NCBI GenBank assembly: GCA_023548195.1
Contig: JAJHZJ010000694.1
Span: forward strand, 2,356,001-2,420,000
From: Bettongia penicillata ogilbyi
Taxonomy: Eukaryota > Chordata > Mammalia > Diprotodontia > Potoroidae
Direction: 5' to 3'
DNA: 64,000 nucleotides
The notes under the pieces were generated by a model. The model was not told the DNA's origin and did no database searches. It saw only the letters and a list, made by a program, of their open reading frames with translations. Position 1 is the stretch's first letter, and each line of letters starts with the position of its first letter. Made by a program: the position numbers and the translations under genes. Below are positions 45,437 through 57,117 of the stretch, piece by piece.

Positions 45437-46374
45437 ACAGAGAGCACAGAGCGAATTGAATAGGATAGGACCATATCTTAAAAGAAATTAAGGTAAATGG
45501 TGAGAGAGAAATGTAGTGGGAGGAGAGAGGATGAAATGGAATGGGGTAAATTATATCTCATTCAAGAAGCTAGCAGGAGACTTTTTAGTGGAGGGAAAAA
45601 GAGGAGAGCTGAGAAAAAAACATGGAGTTTACCCTCATCACATTCGACTAAAGGAAGGAATAAAATGCACACTCATTTTGGTATGAAAACCTATCTTACA
45701 ATACAGGAAAGTGGGGGAGAAGGAGATAAGTAGGGTGGGGGGGATGATGGAAGGGAGGGCAATGGGAGGAGGGAGGAATTTGAAGTCAACACTCTTGGGG
45801 AGGGACAGGATGAAAAGACAGAATAGAAAAAATGGGGAGCAGGATAGGATGGAGGGAAATACAGTTAGTCTTATATGACTGTTCGATAACATGACTGTTA
45901 TCGAATGTCATTTGCAAAACTACACAGATAGGGCCTTTATTGAATTGCCTGCCTTCCCAAAGGGAATGGGTGTGGAGGAAGGGATGGGGAGAATTTGGAA
46001 CTCAAAGTTTTAGGAACAACTGTTTAGTATTGTTGTTGCTCCTAGGAAATGAGAAATACAGTTAATGGGGAATAGAAAGTCATCTGGCCCTACAGGACAA
46101 AAGAGAAGATGGGGACAAGAGAAGGGAGGGATGATAGAAGAGAGGGCAGATTGGTGATAGGGAAAATTAGAATGCTTGGTGTATTGGGGTGGGGGGAGGG
46201 AATAAAAGGGGAGAAAATTTGGAACCCAAAGTTTTGTGAAAATGAATGTAAAAAGTTAAATAAATAAATTTATATTTTAAAAAAAAACAACCACAGAAAC
46301 TCTCAAACATTTCCTTCAACACAGTTGTCAGATGATCCTAAAATTCCAGGGACCTGCATTTTCTATAACAATAA

Positions 46375-46795
46375 TAGAACTGAGGACTACTTGCTCCATT
46401 GTATTGTCAACTCCAAAAAGCCTTCCAAAATCCCAGTCCATTCTCCATTTACACACAAATCTCAAAGGAAGGCCAAAAAGAACCATTCCTTTTTTTAATG
46501 TGCCAAGATACGACAAGGCCAAATTTGCATGTTAGATAACTCTTAAAGCTGGGGGAGGATTTCTTAGATAATTATATTTAGCAAAACCAAAGCATCAGAT
46601 CCCACCCAGGTTCTGAATTTGACCTTTTTGACAGGGAGAAAAAGTAGAACTTCCAATTCAAAAACTTCACTTTCCCCCATGTGCTTTCTGGGTGAGCCAA
46701 ATTCTAAGGTAATCCACTAGTAGGACCTTAAGGGAGGATAAAATGACCGTGCAGGAAGGCCCAGGGACGAGAAGATGATCTTGACACAGAGCATA
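46375..46795. repeat. unclassified repeat 2, right copy
   Basis: Inverted relative to 40223-40638, about 6 kb away. Shared blocks include AAAAAGCCTTCCAAAATCCC, AATTTGACCTTTTTGACAGG / inverted, and ATCCACTAGTAG / inverted. Confidence 0.75.
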
Positions 46796-47654
46796 TTCCC
46801 ATCAGTCTTGCCATCCATACTAAATGGCTTCAGTCTCTAATCTCCCAGAAAAGATGGAATGTCTCACGATAAGTAAATATCAGGGCCAGTAGTACGAACT
46901 TAAACACCACCAGTAGCATGAAGGTCAGTCTGACTGGACACCATCCATTTACCTCACTGAGATCATTCTGATCCATCCAACAGGCAGTAGCTCATTGAAG
47001 TGGTCAGGGCCTGAGTCAGGCCAGTCTCCTGGTAGTTTAACTAAAATGTAATGTCCAGCACAGAAACAACACGCACAGCAGAGGAAAAGAGATACATGGC
47101 AGTTGTGAAGAGGTCACTGCTTATTGCCAAAGGTGACTTTTGTGTCAGAAATGGCATAGAAGACATTGATGGTATGTGTGACGAGTAATGGCGGCATTCA
47201 GCAAGAATGAGGTATAACAGATTAGATGTTATGCAGGTGTGTGTAGACCAAAGGAGGAGCCTCCATGTACTGTTTTGATCAGACCTGCAGAACGTGGCAG
47301 TAGGAAGGTGCCAAAAGTAAAGTAGGCTGAACTTCTCTGGGCCACAGGTGGGTTAGATTAGAGACAGGCTGACATGGTTGGTTGCCCTGTGACACATGAC
47401 CCTATGTTTCTCACAGGTCCCCTGAAATCCTTTGGCGGGTTGTGTGGGCCCATATGTTATGCAGGCCTCGTCTAGATCCTTTATGGATCATAGATGGAAA
47501 GATGTGGAAAAGAATCAAAGAGGATAAAAAGGTGTCACTAGTGTGTGATCACCACAACCCAATGGGGAAGATGGTTAGTGGGAGATACACATCCATAAGA
47601 TGAGGGAGCTGTCTGGTACTGAATGATGATTTGCCTTGTGTATAACTGACAGTG
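46796..47654. other. unassigned sequence
   Basis: No gene or repeat recognised. Confidence 0.45.
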
Positions 47655-47880
47655 TAAAAGCCATGTAGTAGAGTGGAAAGAACATTTCTTGGAAAGACAA
47701 ATCCTGGTTCTGACTCCGAAACCTGGGTAGACGTTGATGTTGTTGATTGCTCTATGTCTCTGTGGCCCATTCTGATGTCTACATGCCATATTGTTCTTAC
47801 CTGTAAATGCAAAAACTGCTTCAAAGGACAGTTGGGGGAAAAGTCCTTTGTAAACCTTAAAGCATTATAGGGAAGGATGT
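47655..47880 (+). mobile_element. MIR SINE, sense, diverged
   Basis: AGAGTGGAAAGAACATTTCT, CAAATCCTGGTTCTGACTCC and 3' GTAAACCTTAAAGCATTATA. Confidence 0.6.
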
Positions 47881-48789
47881 TGTGACATTTTGTGCTAAAT
47901 GTGATAAAATCCAAAAACCAGATAGGGTTTTGTTATGTTGACACATGTACCTTCCAGGAAGAAGGAAGGACAATGGTCTTGACTTCTGAAGCTTGTTCTA
48001 CCTCTATTATATTTGCATGTCAATCAATGAAAACTTGGGTTTTTAAATGGGCTTCATCATCCCAACTTTTTCTTGTTTCCCACCGGATTTTTTGAGTGGT
48101 GTTCCTAAAATGTTTGGGTTTTTTTTGGGTGGGGGGGTGCTAAATGCACAGACTGAACCAGCACCTGCAGAAGTCAAGAGAAGATTTAAATCTTAGCCTC
48201 CAGGTACTGTGGACAGCTTTTATTTCCACCCTTCCTATGTTGTGATTCAAGGTCTCAGTTAGATACTATAGGGTCATCAGTCTATCTTTATGGAGAATTT
48301 TCATCATTCTACCCAAGCAGATAGGAGCAGAGAGCCCAGATGATGGTCCTAAGGAGCCAAAGCACAGATTATGGAGATGGTCACCAAAAATCAGGGGATG
48401 GCCAGGAAAACATGAAATGCCCAGAGGCACTGCTGAGGCACCAAAGACACAACTCAAAGCAAAGAACATCACAATGACATTGGCATCCCCACAGTGGATG
48501 CCTCGTCCGTGCCCTCCTCAGTTGCATTCTCCAGACATATGTTCCCTATTCATGTGCCCCTCATGAATTTTTCCAGGTGATACATGTCCTCAGCATGAAT
48601 GCCTTTACTCAAGTGGTAAGGTAACCTGTTGGACATTGTACCTCATGTGTGCATGGGGTCGGAGTTCCTCGTTATTTTGTTATGCTCTTTGATTAGTTGT
48701 ATTATTTTGAATTAATGCATCTTCTCTTTGGCTAGTAAAAGTAAAAACATCAGGAGGGGCTTGTGAGTTATGGTTTAGAGAGGGTTGAC
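47881..48789. other. unassigned; T/G-rich patch near 48110-48140
   Basis: Nothing recognised apart from homopolymer-rich GGGTTTTTTTTGGGTGGGGG-like sequence. Confidence 0.45.
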
Positions 48790-49105
48790 TCAGGCAATAA
48801 TCATTTATTAAATGCTTACCATGTGTCAGGCACCATGGTAAGTACTGAGGTTACAAAAAGAGGCAAAAGGCAGTCCCTGCCCTAAAAGAGCTTAATCTAA
48901 TCAGGGAGAAAACAAGCTAACGGATAGGTACAAACAACCTAAATGCAGAATAACTGGTTGTGTTCATCCTTCGTTGCCAAAGAAGACCACACCATCGGGG
49001 AAATGATGACATGACTTGCGCTCGATTTTGTTTTGAGTGACAGAGGACTGTGCAAGGTAGGAAATCATTAACAGAAGAAAGGTGCTAGAATTAAGAGAGG
49101 TGGGG
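48790..49105 (-). mobile_element. L2 3' end, antisense, split by a SINE
   Basis: ATCATTTATTAAATGCTTAC, CAGTCCCTGCCCTAAAAGAG, then after the SINE GAAAGGTGCTAGAATTAAGA continues the L2 3' UTR. Confidence 0.75.
48958..49057 (-). mobile_element. RTE-tailed SINE, antisense, nested in L2
   Basis: TGTGTTCATCCTTCGTTGCC then ATGACATGACTTGCGCTCGA, homologous to the start of 40828-41285 and truncated after about 100 bases. Confidence 0.7.
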
Positions 49106-50145
49106 AAAGATTTCCTGTAAATGATGAATTGCAGAGTTCCTTGAACCTGGGATACCTTTTCCAAGGGCTGGGACTCCTTTATACAAATATGCAAATGAAA
49201 GTTATTGTTATGACCTGACAAGTGTTCTATGATTTTTTTTTTAAATGTGAATATTTTATAACTTTAAAAAGTTTTAAAATCCCTACTTTAAATCACATTT
49301 CCCTTTCTTCTAAAATACATGGGTAGGGCTTTGATTGAATATGATAACATATAGGGTAATTTCAGTTCTGAGATGTAGTGTCCTTTAGAGGTAAATTCCA
49401 GGGAGTAAAAATTGGGGAACTGATTTCCACTTAGGATCATTCATGGAGGAAAGATAAGATTTTTGGTGACATTTCGTTGGGTGCTCCCCAGCCTCTCTTC
49501 TCTCCTTTCCTCCCACCTCCCCAGTCATGCAAGTCCCAAAGGAGCAGAGATAAGAGAAAGTGTTGTCCTCTGATTAATTGGAAAACACAGGAGGGAGCCA
49601 AATGCTAGACTTTTAGATAGTAAAACAAAAATAGAGATAATATTAGCCCTGAGAGTGACCAAAATCATTTCACCAAAGCTAATACAACTTGATTTTCACA
49701 TATGTCAACAGGGTATTTGAACAAATATAAACAATTTTATCAAACAGCATCTGGCTCCATTGTCTGTCTGTCTGGATCCTATTTTTTGCATTTCACAGGT
49801 CCTTTAATTCAGAACCACTGATGTGTGAAGTGCCAGGGGGATAATTGCTATTCAAGAAAAAAAATGAATGCTGTATACTCTTGGTTCGTTTTTTTTAAAG
49901 GCATGATTTGACCAAGTGTGATCAATTCAGTAAAAAAAGAAAATCTATCTTGCCTAAAGAGGCTATTATTAAATTTCTAATACAATTGACATTACCCTCA
50001 CACAATTTCTTCATTATCTTGAAATTCTATTGAATTCTAACAATTTAAAAAAACCAAATTTTAAAGTGTATTCTTATGGCTGGAAGAATTTTCTAAGAAT
50101 TTATTTTCTTTATTAAAACAGTATCCATATTATCCCTTATGAGAG
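49106..50145. other. unassigned, AT-rich, no transposon hallmark
   Basis: About 1 kb without recognised repeats; it may be older host sequence. No coding signal. Confidence 0.5.
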
Positions 50146-50263
50146 TCATCATAATGTGATCAATTGAGTGCTGCATTTGTAATTAGAAGACCTGAGTTCA
50201 AATCCTACTTACTAGCTCTGTGACCCTGAGCAAGTCACTCATCTTCTTGGAGCCTCAGTCTCC

Positions 50264-50845
50264 TGAAATATTAATGGAATTTATGTTAATGGGAGTTAAA
50301 GATCTTCCCCACCCATTCATTAATATAACTCACCTGGAGGCTATTGGGGGAGGAACTTATTTAAAGGGAAAGTCTGCTTATGTGGAGGTTTACTTGCTTG
50401 AAGGCTTTCCCACCTTTTGGTAGTTAGGCACTGAAGCACATGTGTTGTGATGCCTTCTAGCTGTCTATAAATTCAGAGGTTTGCATTTTGCTTTGGGGCT
50501 CACTCATCGGAAGAATATTCATGGTTAAATGAGATTCTGTGTAGCTGTTAAGGAGCACTCCTGGCTTTGAAAACCCAGATGTCAGTGCCTCTCTCTCTGG
50601 TAACTATGTATGTATGTAATGGTCAGACAGTTGGATCTGTCTATTGATCTGTGATGTACGTATTGCTTATGGTCAATTAGAAACCCTGTTTGTTGGTCTT
50701 TATTTCTTTGTTTGTATTTTCTCTGTTGGTGAATGTAATTAAAGTAGATTATTGACCCCTTTTTATTTGCTTTCCTTAGAAAAGCAGGTCTAAGAACCTG
50801 TGCCAGTAGGTCATCCTGGATATGTGTCGGGGTGCCCTTGTTACA
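50264..50845 (+). mobile_element. solo LTR 1 (class III-like endogenous retrovirus)
   Basis: 582 bases beginning TGAAATATTA and ending TTACA, flanked by TCTCC at 50259-50263 and 50846-50850. The flanking MIR is continuous across it. Homologous to LTR 2 over most of its length (CTTTGAAAACCCAGATGT, CAGTTGGATCTGTCT, TAACCTGTG-type 3' block). No viral genes adjoin, so it is a recombined solo LTR. The 5-bp duplication fits ERVL-like or ERV1 integration; class is inferred. Confidence 0.85.
50466..50471 (+). promoter_or_regulatory. TATA box of LTR 1
   Basis: TATAAA about 200 bases inside the LTR, in a context (CTTCTAGCTGT before, TTCAGAGG after) shared with LTR 2. Confidence 0.6.
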
Positions 50846-51174
50846 TCTCCCCATCTAAAAGATGGAAAGTTATCAATAAAGCCTATATCACAGGGTTTTT
50901 CTGGGGATCAAGTGGGATAATACATACAATTTGGTTGTTGTTCAGATCAAATGAGAGATTTGTAAAAGTGCTTAACTAGCATTTAAACCTTAACATAGTA
51001 GATGCTTAATAAATGCTTGTTCCTGACCCTCTCACATCATTGAAACACTCACAAAGCAAATGGGCATCAATTCTTTCATAAAAGAGGTCAATGAAAATAT
51101 ATTTGGGTATTTTAAAAGCGATCTGCCCACTTTTTTTATATTTAATTGTGGGCTTTACCTGAAAATCAAATCCA

Positions 51175-51275
51175 ATCCAAGTAACTATTTATGAAGTCCC
51201 TTTAGGTAATGGAAATAGAAAGACAAAAAAGAAACATTTCCTGTCCTCAAAGGTCTTATGTTCTACTGAAGGAAA
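51175..51275 (-). mobile_element. L2 3' fragment, antisense
   Basis: AACTATTTATGAAGTCCCTT and CTGTCCTCAAAGGTCTTATG then TTCTACTG; diverged. Confidence 0.55.
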
Positions 51276-51451
51276 CAAGGTGTAGCAAAGGAGCTCTGAA
51301 CTTTGAGTCAAATGATGTGGACTTCTGTCCTGTCTAAAAGAGGCTGTATTAGATAATCTCTATGATCATTTCCAATTCTAGGATTCTAGCTGCGCAACTT
51401 TGGATAATCACTTACTTCCTCTGAGACTCCTTTTCCTCAATTGTAAAATGG

Positions 51452-52105
51452 TGTGATGGCAAGCAAAGTAGGATCTTTTGCTGTTTTCATTTTAATATAA
51501 TCAAGTGCCTCTGATTGAATCTTGCCTTTACCCATCAAGAGTCTTTACTAGGAGTGAAGTACAGAAATAAGAGTTTCTTTAACTGGAAACAGTATACATA
51601 TTTGTATTGTTAATTATTTTAATGTGATTAGAGATCTTCCTCACCCATTGATGAGCCTGGGAAGATCTGCAGAAAGGCCCATACCTGTTGTTAATGAGGC
51701 AATGGCTCTCAAGGATTGTGATACCCTCTAGCTCTAAAAAATGTATAAATACTCTGAGGGTGAGGTTTGACTTTGGAGCTTACTGACTGGAAGGTTTGTT
51801 TGGCCACATGAGACTCTGGGAAGCTGCCAAGGAGCTCCTCACCCACCACCCTCCCCCTCCCCCACAAGCTTTGAAAACCCAGATGTTGTTGCTTCCCTCT
51901 CTGGTAACAGTTGGATCTGTCTGTTGAATTTGATTTCTCTGTATTTTCTCTGAAATTCAGGGTGTTGACTTTTTCCCCTGAACTAAGTGATGATACCTGT
52001 GCTTGATTGTTGACCCTTCAAAAGTTGCCTTTCCTTTTATAAATGCAGATCTAATAACCTGTGATAGCAGGCCACCCTGTGTACGTTAAGGTGCTTACTG
52101 ATACA
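51452..52105 (+). mobile_element. solo LTR 2, same family as LTR 1
   Basis: 654 bases beginning TGTGATGGCA and ending GATACA, flanked by AATGG at 51447-51451 and 52106-52110. It aligns with LTR 1 from AGATCTTCC onward but has about 145 more bases at its 5' side. Own target duplication and MIR flanks show a separate insertion. Confidence 0.83.
51744..51749 (+). promoter_or_regulatory. TATA box of LTR 2
   Basis: TATAAA followed by TACTCTGAGGG, matching the position of the LTR 1 TATA box. Confidence 0.6.
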
Positions 52106-52454
52106 AATGGGGATAATTTCTCCACTGTTAATCTCAGAAGGTAATTGAGAGGCTCAAATGAAACGATATATGTCAACAACTTTGCAACCATAGATGTAAG
52201 CTATCAGTACAATAGCCCTTCCAAGTTTTTAAATTCTTTTGAAGTCAATAGAAATTCTAATGCAGAGGGAGCTTATAAACTGGCATCTTAACCTTTAAAG
52301 AGTTTTTTCTTTCTATCTAGTGAGATACTATTGCCTGCATCTAATACAAATGCTTTCAAATTCTTGTTAGTGTCTATTAACATTGTATGAGAAATAATAA
52401 ACTGTATTTATAGTAACGCCCCACTTATTCAAGCAGAGTTTGGCTAGCCATCTG

Positions 52455-52552
52455 TCAGGGCCAGTATAGAAGGAATTCCTGTACTGCGTGGGAGGTTAGA
52501 CAAGATGACCTCTAGGGTCCTTTCCAAAACTGAGTGCTATGTTTCTATAATC
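52455..52552 (+). mobile_element. CR1/L3 LINE 3' tail
   Basis: GTTAGACAAGATGACCTCTA, GGGTCCTTTCCAAAACTGAG and the terminal ATGTTTCTATAATC type repeat. Confidence 0.65.
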
Positions 52553-53619
52553 TAATCACTCCCTGCCAACATGAATTAACAAGCTGTTGCTTTGGTGCTG
52601 TGGTCTGTTTTGTCCTCATAGACTTGGGAAATCATATTTTTTTTCTCAATTCCTTATACATCTTAATCTTCCACCAAATCAGTCTCCAACAGAGAGAATG
52701 AGTAAAGTTGAGTTTGGTATCATCATTGGACTTTTTTCTAACTTATAAAAATCATTTCTCAAGTTTTCCCCATTTGGCATCAACTTTGGAACACATGTAA
52801 ATTAGCAAATGGCAAAAGAAAAAAGGAAAATGTCCAAGAAGAGGTTAGGATATACACATTTTCTCCTGTGAAGCTATTGGCTTTCAAGTTACAAGAGGGG
52901 TGAATCTCGAGAGATTCAGAAGCTCAATTGGTATAAACAACCACAATTTTGGATACTTATCAAAACCTCAATAAAACTAGGCCAGAAATCTACATGATTT
53001 TCTAGTGAGGTTTCCAGTATTTCCTGTTTCCAGTAGGACTAAAGATATCTTAGGAAGAACTTCTCAAATGACTGGAACCAGCTGGATATGATGAGAATAT
53101 TCAAGGCCTAAAAAAACCCAAAGAGCTACAAGACTGTCCATGCCATTTTCCCAGATGACTCAAGAGGTCTGTCAAAGAGGAGAATTTTTGAAAAATTGAC
53201 ATCAACTGTTCTTCTGCAGACTTTTTCAACCCTTGACTGGTTTACCCTTACACCTTCAACAAATCAAGTCCTTATGAAATATGTATGTCAGATCTTGGGC
53301 TATGTGGATTACAGATGGACAACTATCCTATGCAATGACCTCAGTGGATGAATTTGAGAAAAAAAAGTTTGTCCTTAAACTGTTATTCAGTTGTAGTGCC
53401 TATATTACAGCCTCATGCATCTGGAAGAGAGGACAGATGGATGGTATAATGGCTTACCTTTCTAATATTATTTTACATTATTCTCTCCAGGTATTCCAGA
53501 TATACTGGCCTTCTTGCTATCTATTCTATCTCCCACCACTTTATCAAATAGTTCTTATCTAATACTTACCAAATTTTTATCTAATATTTAAAACAATAAT
53601 AGTTAACGTTTACATGTAA
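52553..53619. other. unassigned sequence
   Basis: A 93-codon ORF at 53281-53562 has no recognisable domain. No repeat recognised. Confidence 0.45.
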
Positions 53620-53830
53620 CTGTTCTGTTGTAAACCCAGCCCATGAGCATGGGAGGTGCTAGCTGACCTTCTACTGAGAGACAGGAGAACTGGTACATAC
53701 ATGGACATCCTGTGTTGGTCTTCCATGAAGTTGGGAGTAGCCTCTTTTCACTGTCTGCATAGCCAGAATTATCTACATCTTTAAAACTACCTGACTAAAG
53801 CATAGTTGTTCTTTTCTGGCATTTACATCT
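53620..53830. repeat. possible third copy of unclassified repeat 1
   Basis: Weak ordered similarity to 21736-22065 and 30490-30750 (AACTGGTACAT, GTAGCCTCTTTTCACTGTCT, GCATAGCCAGAATTATC). Tentative. Confidence 0.3.
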
Positions 53831-55049
53831 AAATGTTAAGAATTTATTCATTCATAGAATGAATTGTGATAAGGGTAGGGGAGACCCCCTGGGCCTCCTT
53901 CCCCTTTCCTTGGGCTATGTGGTCCTGAGCAATGGGTTTGGGGTTTCAGCCTATTTTTTTTTTTTGTTCTTTTCAGTTCTAGGTGCAGGGAAGGACATCT
54001 CCAGCCCAAGAGTCCAAGCTACAGATGTCCTGGAGCCTAGGATTCCAAGCTAAATGTTATAGGTAGCCCAGAAAAGATGCCTTAAGAAACACCCAGGATA
54101 CCAAATGGGACTAATGCTGTGTAGGCACCGAACTAAGTTGTAGACCTGTTCTCCTTCCCCTTTTCAGAGACAGTACTGTGGGGAAGAAGTTTGGGGAGTC
54201 TCTCTTTTGTTCAAGTCCCCACTGTTTGTGTTCCTCCCTTTTTAGAGGCCAGTGACTAGCACTCCAGTTGTGTTTAAGTACTTAGATTACCTGTTACAAA
54301 AGAATATTTAATTCAAAGATATAATAAGAACAAATATAAAAACATTTCCCCTAATATTTTGGGGGCAACGTCTCCTTTCACTTAACTGCTTAACAGTCAA
54401 ATTAGCTTTTACAAAGTAATACTTTAAAAATATACCAAGGACAGAAATACAAACATTTTCCCCCAAAACCATGAGGGTATATTCACCCCATACCACCTCC
54501 ACATATGAAGAAAGTAGACTCAGACTCAATGCATTTTGTATGCAGTATTGATCCCATACAGTTTAGGTCTAAATACAGTCTTGTTATCAAATGAATCCTT
54601 GTTTCAGCTAGCATTGGGCTGAATCACAACAGTCTCTCCTTGCTCCTTGGGGCATTGATTCTGGACTGACTGGATGTAAACCCTATGATGGATTCCTCTC
54701 CTGTACTGCCATCTTTGGTATCCTTCACCTAAAACAAAAGAACGAATTCAAAGAAACAAGGTCTATAATCACAGTTCACATTTTGGCTTCAGACAGGGAC
54801 AGCCCTACACCTCACCCTTACAGCATTGTCCCGATGCCAAGGGGCAGGAAGGAGTCAGATCAAAAGGGAAAGAGGATTGACTGCTTCCTTTTGGGTTCAA
54901 ACAGTTTGCAGTCAATCACAAAGATTCTTCAGCATAATGTTGTAGGCAGACCAGAACCAGTTACCCAGTATACATGCTCCAAAATCCAAATGATCCATCA
55001 GAGATACACTATACACACAAACTCATAAGGACTGGGCTCATTGACAAGT
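53831..55049. other. unassigned sequence
   Basis: T10 run near 53955; no repeat or gene recognised. Confidence 0.45.
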
Positions 55050-55190
55050 CATCTATTACATTAGAGTTCTTTCTCTACCCCCAAATTTTCTTGTTTCTAC
55101 TTACATTTTACAACCCTGTCCTCCCTCCCAAGAATGTAAGTTTTTAAGGTAAAGACTGTTTATTGTTTTGTCTTTTTATACACAGGGCCT
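55050..55190 (+). mobile_element. L2 3' fragment, sense
   Basis: AAGAATGTAAGTTTTTAAGG then GACTGTTTATTGTTTTGTC, the usual L2 3' order. Confidence 0.55.
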
Positions 55191-55209
55191 TAAAGATGGT
55201 GGACTTGTT

Positions 55210-55400
55210 GGGTTAGATGGTAATTTGCAGCAGCCTGACAATCAGGATACCTGCATTCCAATTCAAACTCTTTCATTAATAACCTGAATCACATTGACCC
55301 AATCATAGAGTCTGTCTAGGTCTCAATTTACTTAGTTGTACAATTATCTTTAAAGAATAGGCTCAATTATCTTTAAAGTCTCCTCTCCTAATATTCTGTA
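55210..55400 (+). mobile_element. MIR SINE, sense, diverged
   Basis: CTGCATTCCAATTCAAACTC, AATCATAGAGTCTGTCTAGG and CTCAATTTACTTAGTTGTAC. Confidence 0.55.
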
Positions 55401-55599
55401 ATTGTGTTATCTATGATGAATGTTATTTTGAATCATTTTTGTTTTCAGGTAAACTTTTCCTTTCCTGGAAAGGTTTATACCTTTGCAGACACATGAGCAT
55501 TTTCTTTATTTTAAAAGGCATTCATAGAAGTGGCTTTCATGGCCTCTTCGGATGGTTCATTTCATGTACACCATGAAATACACTGCGTACACCATTTCA

Positions 55600-56015
55600 A
55601 ACAGCAGAGTGTGGTTGAGTTCACTTTGTCTCCCTCCCTGCTGTAAATGTCTGCCTATAAACACACTACCTCTCCTTCGAGTCTCAAGTCAAGATGTACT
55701 TGTATTTCTAAGCATCCTTGGATGCTCAAGAACTCCAGTCACACTGAACCCTTCCCCTCTCTTACCTAACATGATGCTCACCATCTGTATCACAATTTTA
55801 ATAACTTTTGTTCATTTCAATTTGTTTCCCCTAGAGTCAGTTCAATAAACATTCTAAAGCTTCAGATATTTGCATGATACTGAATATGCCATTCTTTTCC
55901 ATCTGTTAATGTTTTTTAGTCATTTCATGAATTGAAATTGATTATTCCCCAATGAGATCATTACCTTCTTGAGAGGAAGACACTGTTTTATATACTTCTG
56001 CCAGTACCTTGTTGG
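55600..56015 (+). mobile_element. L2-like fragments, sense, weak
   Basis: Two pieces (about 55600-55860 with TCAATAAACATTC end, and about 55935-56015 with TTACCTTCTTGAGAGGAAGA) resemble L2 3' UTR. Divergence is high. Confidence 0.4.
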
Positions 56016-56889
56016 TTTATTTTCAATGTTGGGGTGAAATGAGTCACTGAAAAAACATTTTCGAACAGTCAATAAAAGGAGATATACTTTGCCCTAGTAT
56101 AATAAGGATATGCTGGCCTTCTCTGGATGCAGCCCCACTCATATCCATATGAAAACTTGTCCAGTGAGCAGTAGAGTGTATGGTGACATGATATATGGGG
56201 TCTTTAGAAACAAACTGAGTGGGAGGGGCCCCCAACTCCATGTGGATGGGCTTTTTCATGCCTTTAAAGTGACCAGGAACCTTTATCAATGGAAGCAGGA
56301 GCCAATTAAGACCCTGAGATAGCTTTATTGCTTTTTTTTCTTTTTTTGGAAAACTAATCTTTGTTGCAGGAAGACAGGGGAACCCTGATCCTATCACACC
56401 TTCTAGATGTTTACGCAATCAATATTTGTCACATTGAGTTGAAAATGCCATTTATCTGGTGGGCCCTGGATCATGCCCCTTACAAAGTGAAAAGTAATAA
56501 AAGTTGTTTATCTTAGACATGGAACCACCAGGTAACAATGATTTAGCAGTGTGAGGGTTTGGAGGCGGTGACTTTAACAGAATACTAGCTATTCTCCCTT
56601 GACTGATCTTTGTCTGGATGGAGCTACTCTTTCCTAACTCTTCCTTTCAGTCATCCCCCAGGTAGCATGTGCATTGCTCAGCCCTCTAAGGCCAAATCCT
56701 TCTGGAGGTTATGATGGCATTTCCTCCAAATAGCTCTCAGAAAATGACAGCAACATGACGTCACTTGGGTTCTGATGTGTAGGACAGCACTGTAGTCCAC
56801 AATTTTAGTCTTTGGGTGATCTCTGTATGAAGCCCTATGAGTCTAAGTAGAAAAGACCCACAAAGTATCTCTGCTAATGACATGCTCAA
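56016..56889. other. unassigned; a 124-codon antisense ORF without known domain
   Basis: Antisense ORF at 56044-56418 shows no motif I can name. It may be decayed transposon sequence. Confidence 0.4.
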
Positions 56890-57117
56890 CTAGGTGGTCA
56901 AGCAGACTGATTGAATCAGATTCATCTTCTTCAATACAAATCTGGCCTCAGACACTTACTAGCTATGTGACCCTGGGCAAGTCATTTAACCCTGTTTGTC
57001 TCATTTCCTCATCTGTAAAGTGAGCAGAGGAAGGAAATGGCAAAACACTCCAGTATCTTTGCCAGAAAACCCTAAAGGGGACCATGAAAAGTAGTGCAGT
57101 ACTGCACAACAACGAAC
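56890..57117 (+). mobile_element. MAR1-type SINE, sense
   Basis: GCTATGTGACCCTGGGCAAG, GGAAGGAAATGGCAAAACAC and CTCCAGTATCTTTGCCAGAA then an RTE-like tail ending CACAACAACGAACG. Confidence 0.8.

Larger units (their letters stand above)
43489..46282 (+). mobile_element. ORF1-only L1 (HAL1-like), copy 2, full length
   Basis: 2794 bases flanked by a perfect 15-bp target duplication AAAAACAACCACAGA (43474-43488 and 46283-46297). 5' end GGGGGAGGAGTCAAGATGGT, GC-rich 5' UTR to 44136, ORF1 remnant 44137-45239, CA tract, G/A-rich 3' UTR and A tail. It lacks ORF2. Complete at both ends, it is the best reference for the family in this window. Confidence 0.93.
50146..50985 (+). mobile_element. MIR SINE, sense, split by a solo LTR
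   Basis: Head and core GACCTGAGTTCAAATCCTAC, CTGTGACCCTGAGCAAGTCA, GAGCCTCAGTCTCC; after the LTR it resumes TCTCCCCATCTAAAAGATGG and TATCACAGGGTTTTTCTGGG. Confidence 0.85.
51285..52190 (+). mobile_element. MIR SINE, sense, split by a solo LTR
   Basis: Core CGCAACTTTGGATAATCACT and TTTTCCTCAATTGTAAAATGG before the LTR; AATGGGGATAATTTCTCC and AGGCTCAAATGAAACGATAT after it. Confidence 0.8.

Noticed and set aside
50264..52105. Reading the two LTRs as one provirus
   Set aside because: The 600 bases between them are MIR, L2 and unique sequence, and each LTR has its own different 5-bp target duplication.
56044..56418. 124-codon antisense ORF as a gene
   Set aside because: No recognisable motif, and neighbouring sequence shows no exon or transposon ORF continuity.
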